Origin: Argentina anserina
Lineage: Eukaryota; Streptophyta; Magnoliopsida; Rosales; Rosaceae
Reading direction: 5' to 3'
Assembly: GCF_933775445.1 (NCBI RefSeq)
Contig: NC_065874.1
Span: 27,164,501 to 27,228,500, forward strand
DNA: 64,000 nucleotides
Shown: positions 35,172-47,404 of the stretch, in pieces
Position numbering within the stretch: position 1 is the first letter of the stretch
How the letters are laid out: the number at the start of each line of letters is the position of its first letter
The notes under the pieces: generated by a model
The model's input: only the letters and a program-made list of their open reading frames with translations
What the model was told of the DNA's origin: nothing
Databases searched by the model: none
Position numbers and translations under genes: made by a program

Positions 35172-36613
35172 TGTTACAACCTTAGAGCCTGATAGGCTGG
35201 GCATGGCATGAGCCTTGGGCCGTGCCTCAGCGAGGCTCACGCATGTAAGGAATGAATGCAAGAAGCAAGGCAGATCAGTAGCGGAGGTATTAGCCTCGCT
35301 AGCACAATGATGGGCTGCATATTAGCCTCACTAGCAGGAGCCTTACAAGCACGGAGTCAGGTGCCAAGCAATGCAAGGCAGATGCGGAGACAAGTGCAAG
35401 GGCTGGGTTGGAGATTAGCCTTGCTAGCAGATGCGGGCAGATTAGCCTCGCTAGCAGACCTATAGGCTGGATATTAGCCTCGCCAGCAAGGAAGTGGGCA
35501 TATCTGACACGGCAGGGATATTAGCCTCGCCAGCAGACCTCGGCAAGCACTGGGCAGGCAGTTGGTTGGATATTAGCCTCGCTAGCACGGAGCAGGCAGA
35601 CCTATAGGCTAGAGATTAGCCTCGCTAGGACTGATCAAGGTGTGGATGCAAGGCAGCACCACGCAGGGAAGGGTACGGTGGCAGGCAGGCACAGGCAGCA
35701 AGCAAGCAGGCATGCGCGCGCGCAACGTGCATGCAGGTCGACAGCAGAGGCTGCGACACTTGGCGTGCAGGGGCATGCATGACTCAGCACGGCAGTTACT
35801 GAGCAGTTCCCAGGCAGTGGCAGTTACCAAGCATGCAGTGGGCAGTTATCAAGCAGCCAAGGAGGTTACCAAGTAGTGGGCAGTTATCCAAGGCAGTTAC
35901 CAAGGCAGTGGGCAGTTATCCAAGTTAGTGGGTGGTTACTCATGCTAGGTGGCGACTCAAGCTTGAAGATAGGACATCAGTTACTCATGCAAGGTAGGGG
36001 AAATCAGTGGGCTGTGTCAAGGGAGCTACAAGGCTTGCTTGGCAAGCATGCAGGCTGCCACATCACCCTAGGGCGGTTTGGGGTTTCAATCGCCATGCAC
36101 AAATGCTGTGCAACATTACCTAGGCCAATGGGGTTGTCATTGGTAGACGGGAGAAGAGTAATCACAATCGAGAGACTGTGAGAACACAAGCAAGGAGAGA
36201 ACGATTGTAAGGGTGAGGAAAATAGAGAGCTAGGCAGATAGGGCATGTTAGAATTGCGAAGGCTGTAAGCCTCATTGTATCCTCATTGTACCCTTAGGTT
36301 GAGTGATTAGTGTAGGCGCACTAAGTGAGTTGCTAGGCAGATTGGGTTTGGGTAGACTAAGGCTGAAAGCACTCTTTGTACTCGTTGTAATCTTCTTGAT
36401 CCTTTAATGAGTTAAAGGTTGGGAGCGGACTCCCGTAAACACTTGTGTTGTGTGTGTGCGTGTGGCTTGTATACTCGTTGTCGCTTGTTAGATAGTTTCC
36501 GCTGTGCAATAGACAATCGAGTGAGAGAAGTGGGTAGGCTGGTTAGGTAGTGTAGGCTGCTTAACGCCATCACATAGGGAAAAAGTTTTGGTATCCACTT
36601 TGCCCGTGTGACA
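35172..36613. mobile_element. Solo LTR, 1442 bp, with internal repeats
   Basis: The insert starts TGTTACAACCTT and ends GCCCGTGTGACA, flanked by the perfect 5-bp duplication CTTCC (35167-35171 and 36614-36618). It is GC-richer than its surroundings. Its centre is a series of ATTAGCCTCGCTAGCAG-like motifs followed by GCAGTTA-rich repeats. There is no internal coding region, so it is a solo LTR. Its family cannot be named because no full element of this type is in the window. ORFs of 60-100 residues on both strands are by-products of the repeats. Confidence 0.8.
35289..35632. repeat. Interspersed ATTAGCCTCGCTAGCA motif
   Basis: About eight near-identical copies of ATTAGCCTCG(C/T)(T/C)AGCA(G) occur, at about 35289, 35322, 35413, 35440, 35473, 35519, 35572 and 35617. 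They are separated by 27-90 bases, so this is not a strict tandem array. Confidence 0.8.
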
Positions 36614-36635
36614 CTTCCCAACTACAATAACTAGC

Positions 36636-37309
36636 AAGAAACGAAGTTATTTTCAATGACAATATAATGAGCCCAATTAGGGTTGTCACAACTTATGCTG
36701 CTTGTCTTAATGGTATAAACCTTTTTCAAATCAGTTATTTTGCTTGTAGCAGGTTGGGGATTCAAAACACTTATTCCACAATCATGTAAAGTTCATCTTA
36801 TACCGGCAATGTTAAAATAAATTTTGATGATTCAGTTATTAGTAACTCTAATGCTAGTTGTTTTGTATTCAAAGACCACAACTCAAGACCACTATTTGCA
36901 GCATCAAGTAAGATAGGATATGTTTCGGTGGCTAAAGCCTCAACCCTCATATATAGCCTTCTGTTTGCAAGATATAGAGGATTCAGACACATTGAGGTGG
37001 ACGGTGATTAAAATTTGGTGATTAGAGATGTAAATGGGAATGTCAATATCCCTTGGAGATTACGCAGCCTAATCCAAGATATCAAGACTATTGGAAATGA
37101 TTTTGAGGTGGTTGTGTTTAATGCGCCTAAGAGGAGGAAACTTTGTTGCCGATGTTATTGCTAGTGTAGATCATAGTTGTACTAATGATGTAATTTAAAA
37201 TGACTTTGTTCCAAGTGAAGTACGTAATGCGCTTTTATTTGACATTGTAAATGTCGGATGCTCAAGAGTCTTTCGTTTAAGTTAATGTAATTTTTTTTCG
37301 TATAAAAAG
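36636..37309 (+). mobile_element. 5'-truncated LINE fragment with RNase H domain
   Basis: This is a 674-bp insert flanked by the 16-bp direct duplication AACTACAATAACTAGC (36620-36635 and 37310-37325). The plus strand, in broken frames, encodes an RVT_3-type RNase H: VKINFDDSVISNSNAS, KIGYVSVAKAS, RGFRHIEVDGD, then NIPWRLRSLIQDIKTI and FVADVIASV. This domain ends many plant LINE ORF2 proteins. Stops (for example after VDGD) show it is dead. The length of the duplication fits target-primed LINE integration. Confidence 0.8.
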
Positions 37310-37325
37310 AACTACAATAACTAGC

Positions 37326-38257
37326 TACAAGTCTATCATTTGATATGACATCCATAAGCCAATCCGGCCCAATTCCTAGCCACATATCATCCATTCTCAT
37401 TTCTCTCTTCACCTCCCTATATACTAATTAATTTTTAACATGTGTCCTGCCACCTGGGAAAAGTTAACAACTATATACCTCCATTAATTTTTTTTATTTC
37501 TTTCTCTTATTAAATTGTATTGAAAAGAAAAGTTGTATTTTTCTCCCTTTCATCAAAATCTCCTTAGCCTGCTCAGAGCTCACACTATGGAGACAGATCA
37601 AGCATCGTTCACGAGAGGTCATGAATATGTAATTTTCCATGGAATGAGATTAGCAATCTGTGATGGGTTTTAGATACGGTGTTGGATGTGGTGTCGTAGT
37701 TGGTGGTGGATTAGGTTCTAGGTATGATGTTGCATCATCCATAATGATATGCACGATGTAGGAATGTAGAATATGCTTCATTCTGTGTGGTGATGTAGGA
37801 AAAATGAGCATGGCAGAGTACTTAAATGAAGAGAAGAAGTAAATTATGTAGGGATAGGTAGATGAATTTTGACATAAATTGAAAAGGTAACCCATCAGGG
37901 TCAATATATATGAAACTAAATTTGCTCGAGTGTTGGGACTGTCTGGGGATTGATTGAGCAGCTTTTACGCATGGTTTTTTTTTTTTGAAATTGCTATTAG
38001 TTTTCCAATCATAAATTAATAGTTGGTCTACTATTTTCATCCTCATGCATGAAATCCCATAACTACGTACAATTATCATGGTTCTTCTCCCATGATCACA
38101 TTTAAACACACATTAATTTCAAGAACTGAAAATTCAGAATTAATGTGAATTTGTATTTGGTCGATATATATGAATTCATTTGTATGATGTTGTAAATGAG
38201 TAGCTAGTTGAAATTTACATATAGATCTGGAGAGCAGGAGTGGAGGACGGAGATGCA
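37326..38257. other. Spacer before the kinase pseudogene
   Basis: I see no coding sequence. In an intact G-type lectin receptor kinase the large extracellular exon would lie here, but no B-lectin or S-locus glycoprotein motif is visible, so that exon has been lost or replaced. Confidence 0.5.
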
Positions 38258-40344
38258 GATGCAGATGAAGTGGGTGCATACTCTGGCTTGGAGAACTGAT
38301 TGGTACTCGAGAATTCTCTGATGCTGGGCAGGACATATACATAAGGATGGCTGCCTCTGAGCTAGGTAAGGGTATATTAACTTTCTAATTGCAGAAAATT
38401 AGACTTCTAGAAAACATATATACATATTTGTGGCGATTCTAATATATACTTGAACTGGTAGTGACATACAGAAGCTTGAAGGGAAATACAAAAGTTAAGA
38501 TCATAATTCTATCTGTATTAGCTGTTGGGGTAACGCTTATAGGCCTATGCATGATACTACATGTTTACAAGAGGAAAATGAAGAAGAAGAAAAAACAGAA
38601 GCTGACTAAGAGATTAGGTATGTCTATCTGTACTATATACTGACACCAAATTTGATGACAGCGGATACATTCATGATCTTTAATTCGTCAATAATCCATT
38701 CTAATTGTAGCAAATATGTTGCATACTCGACAGCAAGACCACAATGAAGAATCCCAAGATGGAAATCTAGAGCTACCATTATTTAGTTTTAGTACAATAG
38801 CAGATGCCACCAACAACTTTTCTGCTGCTAACAAGCTTGGAAAGGGTGGTTTTGGCCCAGTTTATAAGGTCAATATTTTTTAGCATTTGTGAGGAACTCC
38901 TCACCAATGGGTGGTGTCATCAAATATGAAATGTTATGTTTACGAATTTCAAAAGATGCACTTGGCATTTCACTGTCTGCAGCAAGAATGATGATGACAC
39001 AAGTAGCAATAATATATAATTTATGCTTCCAATAGCAGCACAGAGCTATATGTGTTCAGTAGTTATTATTAATGTCAGATAATATTTTGTAGATAAAGAT
39101 CAATCCTTTTTTGGCATGACAAGTTTTTAATCTACTGTTGGTTGATTTTAGAGTGAATATTGTGAATAATAACAAGATTAACATCCTACAGGGAAAACTT
39201 ATAGAGGGGCAAGAAATAGGGATTAAAAGGCTTTCAAAATGTACAGACAGGGAATCAAAGAGTTCAAGAATGAAGTATTATGTATTTCCAAACTTCAGCA
39301 CCGCAACCTTGTGAAGCTTCTAGGATGTTGCATTGAAGGCCAAGAGAGGTTGTTGATATATGAATACATGCCCAACAAGAGCTTAGACTTCTTCATATTT
39401 GGTTTGGCATTTTTCCCTCCCTTTTCTGTTTGGCTCTAACTGACGTATTGCTGATTCATTAACTAGTAATTAACTAATTATTGTTATTCAAAAATACCCC
39501 CTTTAGATTTTCTAATTATCCTTACAAACTTGGGCAGATGAACAACAAAGTATAATTCTGGATTGGCCTAAGCGTTTCCACATTATCAATGGGATAGCTA
39601 GAGGGTTACTTTATCTTCATCAAGATTCCAGAGTAAGGATAATCCATCGTGATCTAAAAGCCAGCAATGTGTTACTAGACTATGAACTAAATCCAAAAAT
39701 TTCAGATTTTGGCATTGCTAGAAGTTTTGAGGTGATGAAACTGAAGCAAAGACGAAGAGAGTGGTTGGAACATAGTAAGGACATAAATACATGCTATAGG
39801 TCGCCACTTTAACTGTTACACATGACAATATAACTTGTAACTATTCTTTGCAGCGGTTACATGTCTCCGGAATATGCAATTGATGGTGTCTTCTCGGTGA
39901 AATCTGATGTCTTCAGCTTTGGTGTTTTAGTACTTGAGATTGTGAATGGAAAGAAGAACAGAGGATTTCCTCATACAGACCACAAGCTTAACCTTCTAGG
40001 ACATGTGAGTGCATTATGAAACAAGTGTTCTTTATCCTCATTAGTTGAATTTACCCAGTCTAATTAGTAACTAATATCCTGAAACAGGCATGGAGGCTCT
40101 TCAAAGAAGGCAAGCCATTTGAACTGATGGATACATCTATGATGAACAAAAACACGAGCAATGTAATAACTCAAATTTTCAATACTATTTCTTTTAATTT
40201 ATCAGAAATTAAGAGAATGGTAATTTGATTAAATTCACATTTTACGCCTTTTATTTTGTCGTTGTTCGAAGTAGAAATTGGTTTCAAGAACCAAATGTGT
40301 GTTATTTAATTAAGTTCATTTGACCCAAGAGTCGACTTTTAATC

Positions 40345-43201
40345 TGTAACGACCCCAAAATTTCGAGCTTAAAAACTCAAAATTTTAAAGTCGTTAAACA
40401 CAAAATAATCTCAATAAAATCGAAATCATTTTAAATGTCATAGCGGATCATTACTGAGTTCTCAATACAACTCAGACAAACCAATTATTACAAACCAAAT
40501 TTATAATCTATACATAAAATGGAAATGTAATAATCCTCACAATCTCTCACAAACTCACAAATAAATGCTCACAAATTCTCACTCACAAATCCACTCTAGA
40601 AATCTCACCACAAGGAGGATACAAATGACTTCGAGTCTCCGGAGTCGTCACTCAATCTCCTCTAATCAACACCTGCAGAATTATCCCATACACCATCGAA
40701 TTGGTGCACCGGGATTGTAAACACAAACCCGGTAAGCTTATCGCTCGTATGAGTAAAATGAATAATATAATTCGCATATCAATATATACGAAAAATCACA
40801 AATCAACAAATATAAATGCCCTCATGAGACAATGGACGGCCCATCTGGTTGTCCCAAAGAAATATGAAATGAAACGCTCATGAGAAATTAAGTAACCCTT
40901 ATGGTTACCCAAATGCATTTATAATACGGGTACCAAGAACGCTGGTACACATCTGTTACCCCTCTCGTAATACACCGCCGATATTGGATAGCCACCCGCT
41001 ACCCAACATCCAAAACAATCTGAGTACCCATGAGCAGATAACCACCTGTTACCTCACATGCAGTACTACGGCAGACAGACTAGAGCTCTAACTGTATCGT
41101 AACTTTCGCCCGACCAAAGGCTAGGTTTCGACTTGCCAAACACGTACAATAATCTCACATCATATTGTACCAAACATCAGGTCCGAAGACAAATCACATT
41201 TTAACAATCTCAATGTTAAAATCACGTACAATAATCTCACATCATATTGTACAAATCAAAATCACATGCTCGTTATATCTTGTCATCAAAATGACATCAT
41301 CACAATAAATCATAACAGTATACTATATAGCAAACTATATATATATATATGTATTTATTCACCATTTATACAATGCATATATATATAATCCACTATATCA
41401 TATACATGTCATAATTTATAAACAGGTCCGAACACAAAACGTTTAACAAACCCCATTTTAAAATCACATACTCGTCATCGAAATGACTTATTTCAAATGA
41501 ATTCATAACAGTATATATTATAGCAAACTATATATATATGTACTTATTACCATTTATACAATATATATATAATCCATTATATTGTATACATGTCGTATTT
41601 CAATATTTAAAACTCTTGCAAAAATCTTGGAATCACCGCAAGGGTAGATTCGTAAATATGTGAGATTTTACTCACCTTACCGACTTGAGCGAAACTCCAA
41701 AATTCCGCAGCTAATTCCTTTTCTTGATTTATTGATCATCTTGAAAAGACAAGAAAAGAATTTAGAAACGTTTCGTAAACCTTTAAATGCCGAAACAGTA
41801 ATAAACTGTTACTGTTCAGCAATTTTTTGTTTTTACGAAGTACTGTTCATGTTACTTTTCATGTTATTACTGTACAAATACACAAATAATATGTATTTCT
41901 GTACGTATACATACTGTTTACGTACATAAATATGTATACGTATTGTTTACGTATTTCTGTACGTATACGTACTGTTTAAATGTAAATACAATCTCAGTAA
42001 ATAAAATTTACTAAATTACCTTTTATAAATTACTTTTTACAATTACTGAAAGTAATTTATATTTACATTTACCGTACGTAAAATTTAATTTACATTTACC
42101 GTACGTAAATAAAATTTACATTTACCGTACGTAAGTAAATTACCAAAATACCCTTCTAGAATACTGTTCACGCACCGCCGCACGTGGCGGCGCGTGGGGT
42201 ACACGCGCCACCTCCGGCAGGCCGCGCCACCCCAAAATCATCCTCATTTCTTCCTCCGCCCTTCCCACAGCCAAGACCACCCCTATACTACCTCACTCTC
42301 TCACACGCGCCGCCTAAGGTAGCGGTGCTCAACCCTCAACACCTACACCTTCGATTCTCCCCCAACATTCTCCAGTCGATCCAGAAATCTCTCAAATCAA
42401 TCCCAAACATCCAACAAACACAAACAACAATTCAATTACATCAATTTTTACCTAATTCGAACGACGGAAGCTCGATTTTTCGTCGGTGATGCGTGAGAAA
42501 CCGGCGACGTCGATTCAAGCAGCGGCGAGCTTGAGGGTTGCTGCGGAGATCACACGGTACTCCAGGGACCGGCTGCGAGGAATGCGATGGCTTGGAGGCG
42601 GAGATTGCGACGTGATGCAGAGGAAGGCTCGGGGAGAGAGAGGAGACTCTCGGCGGCGAGACAGAGCGGCGCGAGCTCGGGGTTTGGTGCGGAGGGCCTC
42701 GCGATGCTGTAGAGAGCGGCGGTGCACGACACGACGGCCCAGGGTGGCAGATCGCACGGAGGCGATTTTTCTGAGGAGAGGGAGAGGGTTTTCGGGGAGA
42801 GAGAATGGAGAGGGAGGCGGAAAGAGGAGAGAGAAGGGGTTTCCTGAAATGGAAACCCTAATCACAAAAATACCCTTTTATACTCGTTTTCAAAATCGGA
42901 AACTAACTTCCGACGTTAATAACTTTCACCTCCGACGTCCGATTCGAATGCGTCACATGTCCACGCACTCGTATCGACGAGCTCTACAATTTTCGTGAAG
43001 AAAGTTTTCGCAACCGAGCGACGGAATAAAAGTCGATATATACGTTGCGGAAACGTAATGTTTTTCTAATTAAACGTTCCGAGAACGTTTCCGTTTCTCG
43101 TTTCACAACGTCGCAACCGATCACATTCATTCTAATTAAATTTCTCAACTTTATAGAATTATATCAAACCAATATATTGTTTGAAAAATAGGGTTATTAC
43201 A
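40345..43201 (-). repeat. Gypsy 3' LTR, complete (2857 bp)
   Basis: The plus strand reads TGTAACGACCCC ... GGGTTATTACA, so in element sense the LTR is TGTAATAACCC ... GGGGTCGTTACA. It contains the GC island with CACGTG (about 42178-42185) and short TACGTATTTCTGTACG repeats. ORFs such as 42184-42489 and 42486-42998 are antisense to the LTR and are not supported as genes. Confidence 0.9.
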
Positions 43202-43217
43202 CTCTACCCCCCTTAAA
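43202..43217 (-). other. Polypurine tract
   Basis: The minus strand has TTTAAGGGGGGTAGAG immediately before the 3' LTR. This is the plus-strand primer for reverse transcription, and it fixes the orientation of the element. Confidence 0.8.
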
Positions 43218-43234
43218 GGAATTTCATCCCGAAA

Positions 43235-46200
43235 TTCAAGCTCACTTAACAAACAACTGCGGATATCTGGTCATCATGTCTGACTCTAGCTCCCAAGATG
43301 CATCACCCTCATCATGGTGGCTCCACAGCACCTTGACTAGCTCAACTTCTCTCCTCCGAAGCTTCTTTGAGGATCTATCCAGAATACGAACCAGTTCAAC
43401 AACAAATGTGGCATTTTCCTTCACTTCGATGGTGCTATGATCGATCACATGCGACTCATCTGGTACATACTTCCTCAGCATGGAAATGTGGAAGACTTTG
43501 TGGACGCCCGACATGCTAGTAGGAAAGGCTAGTCGATATGCTAGTTCGCCCACCTTCTCAAGTATCTCAAAGGGCCCGACGTACCTCGGTGCCAACTTTC
43601 CCTTCTTGCCAAACCTCACTACACCCCTCATAGGTGAAACTTTCAAGAACACGTGATCGCCGATCTCAAATTCCACATGTCTCCTCTTCAAGTCCGCATA
43701 GCTCTTCTGTCTACTTTGAGCGGTCCGGATTCTATCCCGAATGATCGAGATCTTCTCCGTGGTTTCCTGAACCAACTCTGGACCCATCAATGCCTCATCA
43801 CCAATCTCGGCCTAACAGATGGGTGAACGACATGGTCTACCATAAATAGCCTCATAAGGTGCCATGCCGATGCTAGAATGGTAGCTGTTGTTGTAGGCAA
43901 ACTCAATCAATCTCAAATGATCTTCCCAGCTACCCTTGTAATCCATCACACGTGCTCTCAACATGTCTTCCATCACCTGATTCACCCTTTCCGTCTGTCC
44001 ATCCGTTTGTGGGTGAAAAGCTGTACTCATATCCAAGGTAGTACCCATCGCCTTCTGCAAACCACCCCAGAACTTCGAAGTGAAACGTGCATCTCGATCA
44101 GAAACAATAGAAACTGGAGCACCATGAAGTCTCACTACCTCATCCACATATAGTTTCCCAAGCACGTCCACTGAGTACTTCATCGACACTGGAAGGAAAT
44201 GAACCGACTTCGTCAACCGATCGACAATCACCCATATGGCATCGTGACCCTTCTTCGATCTAGGCAATCCGGTCACAAAATCCATAGATATCTGCTCCCA
44301 CTTCCAAAGAGGAATAGTCAGTGGTTTCAACATGCCAGCTGGTCGTTGATGTTCTGCTTTCACTTGCTGACATGTAAGGCACTTCGATACAAACTCTGCT
44401 ACATCTTTCTTCATACTGTTCCACCAGAATTGCCTGCATAGGTCCTTGTACATCTTGGTGTTCCCTGGATGAATGGTATAACATGATCGATGTGCCGTAC
44501 GAAGAACCTCCTCCCGCAGATCTTCACAATCTGGAACACACAATCTTGCCCCAAACCTCAACCCTCCATCAGGTCCAACTCTCCACTCAGAAGGGCATTC
44601 ATCAAGCGTATCAACTACAAGATCTGCCAACTTAGCTTGTGAGAGTCTATCCCGCGCCTGACCCTGTATGATCCTCGTGATCAATGTGGGTTGCACCGTT
44701 ATGCTACCAAGAAAGACTCTCGGTTATCCTCCCGATGGTACCAAATCAAACTCCGATGCAGTTTCGAGCACGAACCATTCCTGGACCATAAGTGAAGCCA
44801 CCACGCCTCTCGGTTTCCTGCTCAAGGCATCGGCCACCACATTTGCCTTCCCCGGGTGGTACTCTAATGTGAAGTCATAATCCTTGAGGAGCTCCATCCA
44901 TCTCCTCTGCTTCATATTCAGCTCCTTCTGTGAGAACAAGTACTTCAAACTCTTATGATCTGAAAAGAGTTGAAACTTCTCGCCATACAAGTAATGTCTC
45001 CAAATTTTTAGGGCAAACACAACTGCCGCAAGCTCTAGGTCGTGTGTCGGATAATTCTTCTCATGAATCTTCAACTGTCTCGAGCCATAAGCAACAACTC
45101 CTCCATGTTGCATCAACACACAACCCAAACCTTGGAGCGAAGCATCACTGTAAATGACATAGCCACCACCACTTGAAGGAATCGTCAACACTGGGGTTGT
45201 GGTCAATCTGGTCTTTAGTTTGCTGAATGCTTCCTCACATGCATCCGTCCACACGAACGGAGTATCTTTCTTGGTCAACTTGGTCAATGAAGATGCAATA
45301 CTAGAAAACCCCTCGATAAACCTTCTGTAGTAACCTGCTAAACCGAGGAAACTACGAATCTCTGTAGGGTTCTTTGGACGACTCCAATTCTTTACTGCCT
45401 CTACCTTTGACGGGTCCACTAGTACTTCATCTTTTGAGACAACATGACCAAGGAATTTGACCTCTTCTTTCCAGAACTCACATTTCTCTAGCTTGGCATA
45501 CAGTCTTGCCTCCTTCAAGGTCTGCAACACTGTCCTCAGGTGCACTACATGTTCTTCTTGTGTCTTGGAGTATATCAGAATGTCATCCACAAACACCACA
45601 ACAAACTCATCCAAGTACGGGCTAAATACTTGGTTCATCAAACTCATAAAGACAGCTGGTGCATTCGTTAGACCAAATGGCATGACAACAAACTCATAAT
45701 GTCCATACCGGGTCCTGAAAGCTGTCTTCGATATATCTTCTTCCTTCACTCTGAGCTGATGATAACCGGATCTCAAATCAATCTTAGAGAACACCGTAGC
45801 ACCTTTGAGCTGATCGAACAAGTCATCAATCCTAGGTAAGCGGTACCTATTCTTGATGGTCACCTTGTTCAGTCCTCTGTAGTCTACACATAACCGTAGA
45901 GAACCATCTTTCTTCTTCACGAACAACACAGGTGCTCCCCAAGGTGAAACACTAGGTCTAATGAACCCTTGGTCTAATAGCTCATCGATCTACACCTTCA
46001 ACTCCTTAAGTTCATTCTGCCCCATTCTATAGGGCGCCTTTGACACAGGTGTTGTACCAAGTCCTACATCAATGCAGAAATCTACCACTCTTCGAGGAGG
46101 TAGCCCCGGTATTTCTTGAAACACTTCACCAAACTCAGATACCACCACAATGTCTGCGATAGTTACTTTCTGATCCACCGACTCCACATGTGCCAAAACT

Positions 46201-47400
46201 CCTGATCTCATGGCGTTGTCAGACTTGAGGCAACGATAACGAAACACTGGTTCCCCAGGTCTATGAAAGGACACCGCCATGTCAAAACAATCAATCACCG
46301 CATGCTGCGGCCTCAACCAATCAATCCCCAAGATCACATCATAAGTGTGGTCTGGAATCACAATCAACGAAGCAGAGAACTCTCTACTTCCAATCAAAAT
46401 CGGACAAGCTTTGCAGATTGTCTCTAACTCAAGTGACGCTCCAAGGGGTGAAATGACACATAAGGCGTCCCCAAGGGGTGTAGGAATCAATCCTAGCATC
46501 TCTACTACCGAACTAGCAATGAATGAATGCGATGCTCCCGTATCAAACAGTACTCTAGCAAGGTAGTCAAAAAGTGATAATGTACCTTCCACTCTGTGTC
46601 TCGCTGACCCACTGCGAATACTCTAGCTTAGCCCGCTGGTAGCTGTCTCTGCGGCCGTTCCTACCTTCCCTGAAGTGGTCGGGTACAATCTCTAGCTATG
46701 TGTCCGACTTGCCCGCACCGGTGGCAGCCTGCTCTCTTCGGTTTCGGACATGCTGAGGCGTAATGTCCCATCTCGTTGCAGCCATAACACCTCACCGCTG
46801 CCAATGGTCTGAATGGTGCAGCCCTGTTAGCTAGGGGTGTCGCCCTTGCCGGAACCTGATAGTGGGGTCTTGGCCTCTTTCATGACCTACCCGTCGGTCC
46901 TGAGTGCTCGCTACCTGTACAGATCGCCTTGCCTTTTCCCTTTACATCTCTGCTTCCCACATCTCCTGCTTGAGTCTTATTTGCTTGCTCCAAGTTCATG
47001 GCACTCTCAAATATCAACTCCTTAGTAGTCAGGCAAAGGACTGATATCATGGTCTTGTACTCATGTTTCAGCCCTCGTAGATACTTCTGAGCTAAAGCGG
47101 TCGTACCCATAGGCCTGACATACCGATACAGCTGCGAGAATCGAGCGTCATACTCTCTAATGGTCATGTCTCCCTGCACCAGTGCTAGAAACTCCAACTC
47201 TAAGTCCTCCTGTACTGAGGCTGGAAAATACTTCTCTCAGAATATGGTGGTGAAACCTCCACATGTGAATGTAGACACATCCACAGTCTGTCTCATGCTC
47301 TTCCACCAGTCTAGAGCATCATCTTTGAGAAAGAATGTAGCTATCTTTCTCTTCTCAATCTCTGTGCACTCTATCATCTCAAAATAAGTCTCCATACCCT
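43235..47400 (-). pseudogene. Gypsy gag-pol polyprotein with stop codons
   Basis: In order on the minus strand: gag from about 47390 (DDALDWWKSMRQT, REYDARFSQLYRYV); two CCHC knuckles at about 46690-46790 (CYGCNEMGHYASAC and CHRCGQVGHIARDC); and protease at about 46560 (LFDTGASHSFI). RT follows at 45929-45200 ([26 protein letters not shown]), then RNase H ([13 protein letters not shown]). Integrase is at 44700-43812 with its HHCC finger and catalytic DDE (MDFVTGLP, IVSDRDARF, QTERVNQVMEDML). A chromodomain-like end is at about 43320-43242 (VLWSHHDEGDASWELE). Single stops break it near 47227 (gag), 45988 (before RT), 44711 (RT/integrase) and 43815 (late integrase). Most of the frame is otherwise open, so inactivation looks fairly recent. 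Confidence 0.92.
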
Positions 47401-47404
47401 CGAT

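Noticed and set aside
35256..36181. Several ORFs of 70-100 residues on both strands
   Set aside because: They fall inside the repeat-rich solo LTR with no homology and no splice or promoter context.
40162..40344. GTAATAAC at 40163 as an intron donor of the kinase
   Set aside because: The matching AGCAA at 51943-51947 and the restored reading MFEVLR show this is the start of an inserted LTR in an exon, not an intron.
42486..42998. 170-residue arginine-rich ORF, nearly repeated at 48628-49143
   Set aside because: The similarity is explained by the two regions being the LTRs of one element. The frame is antisense to the element and composition is driven by GC content. It is not evidence of a gene.
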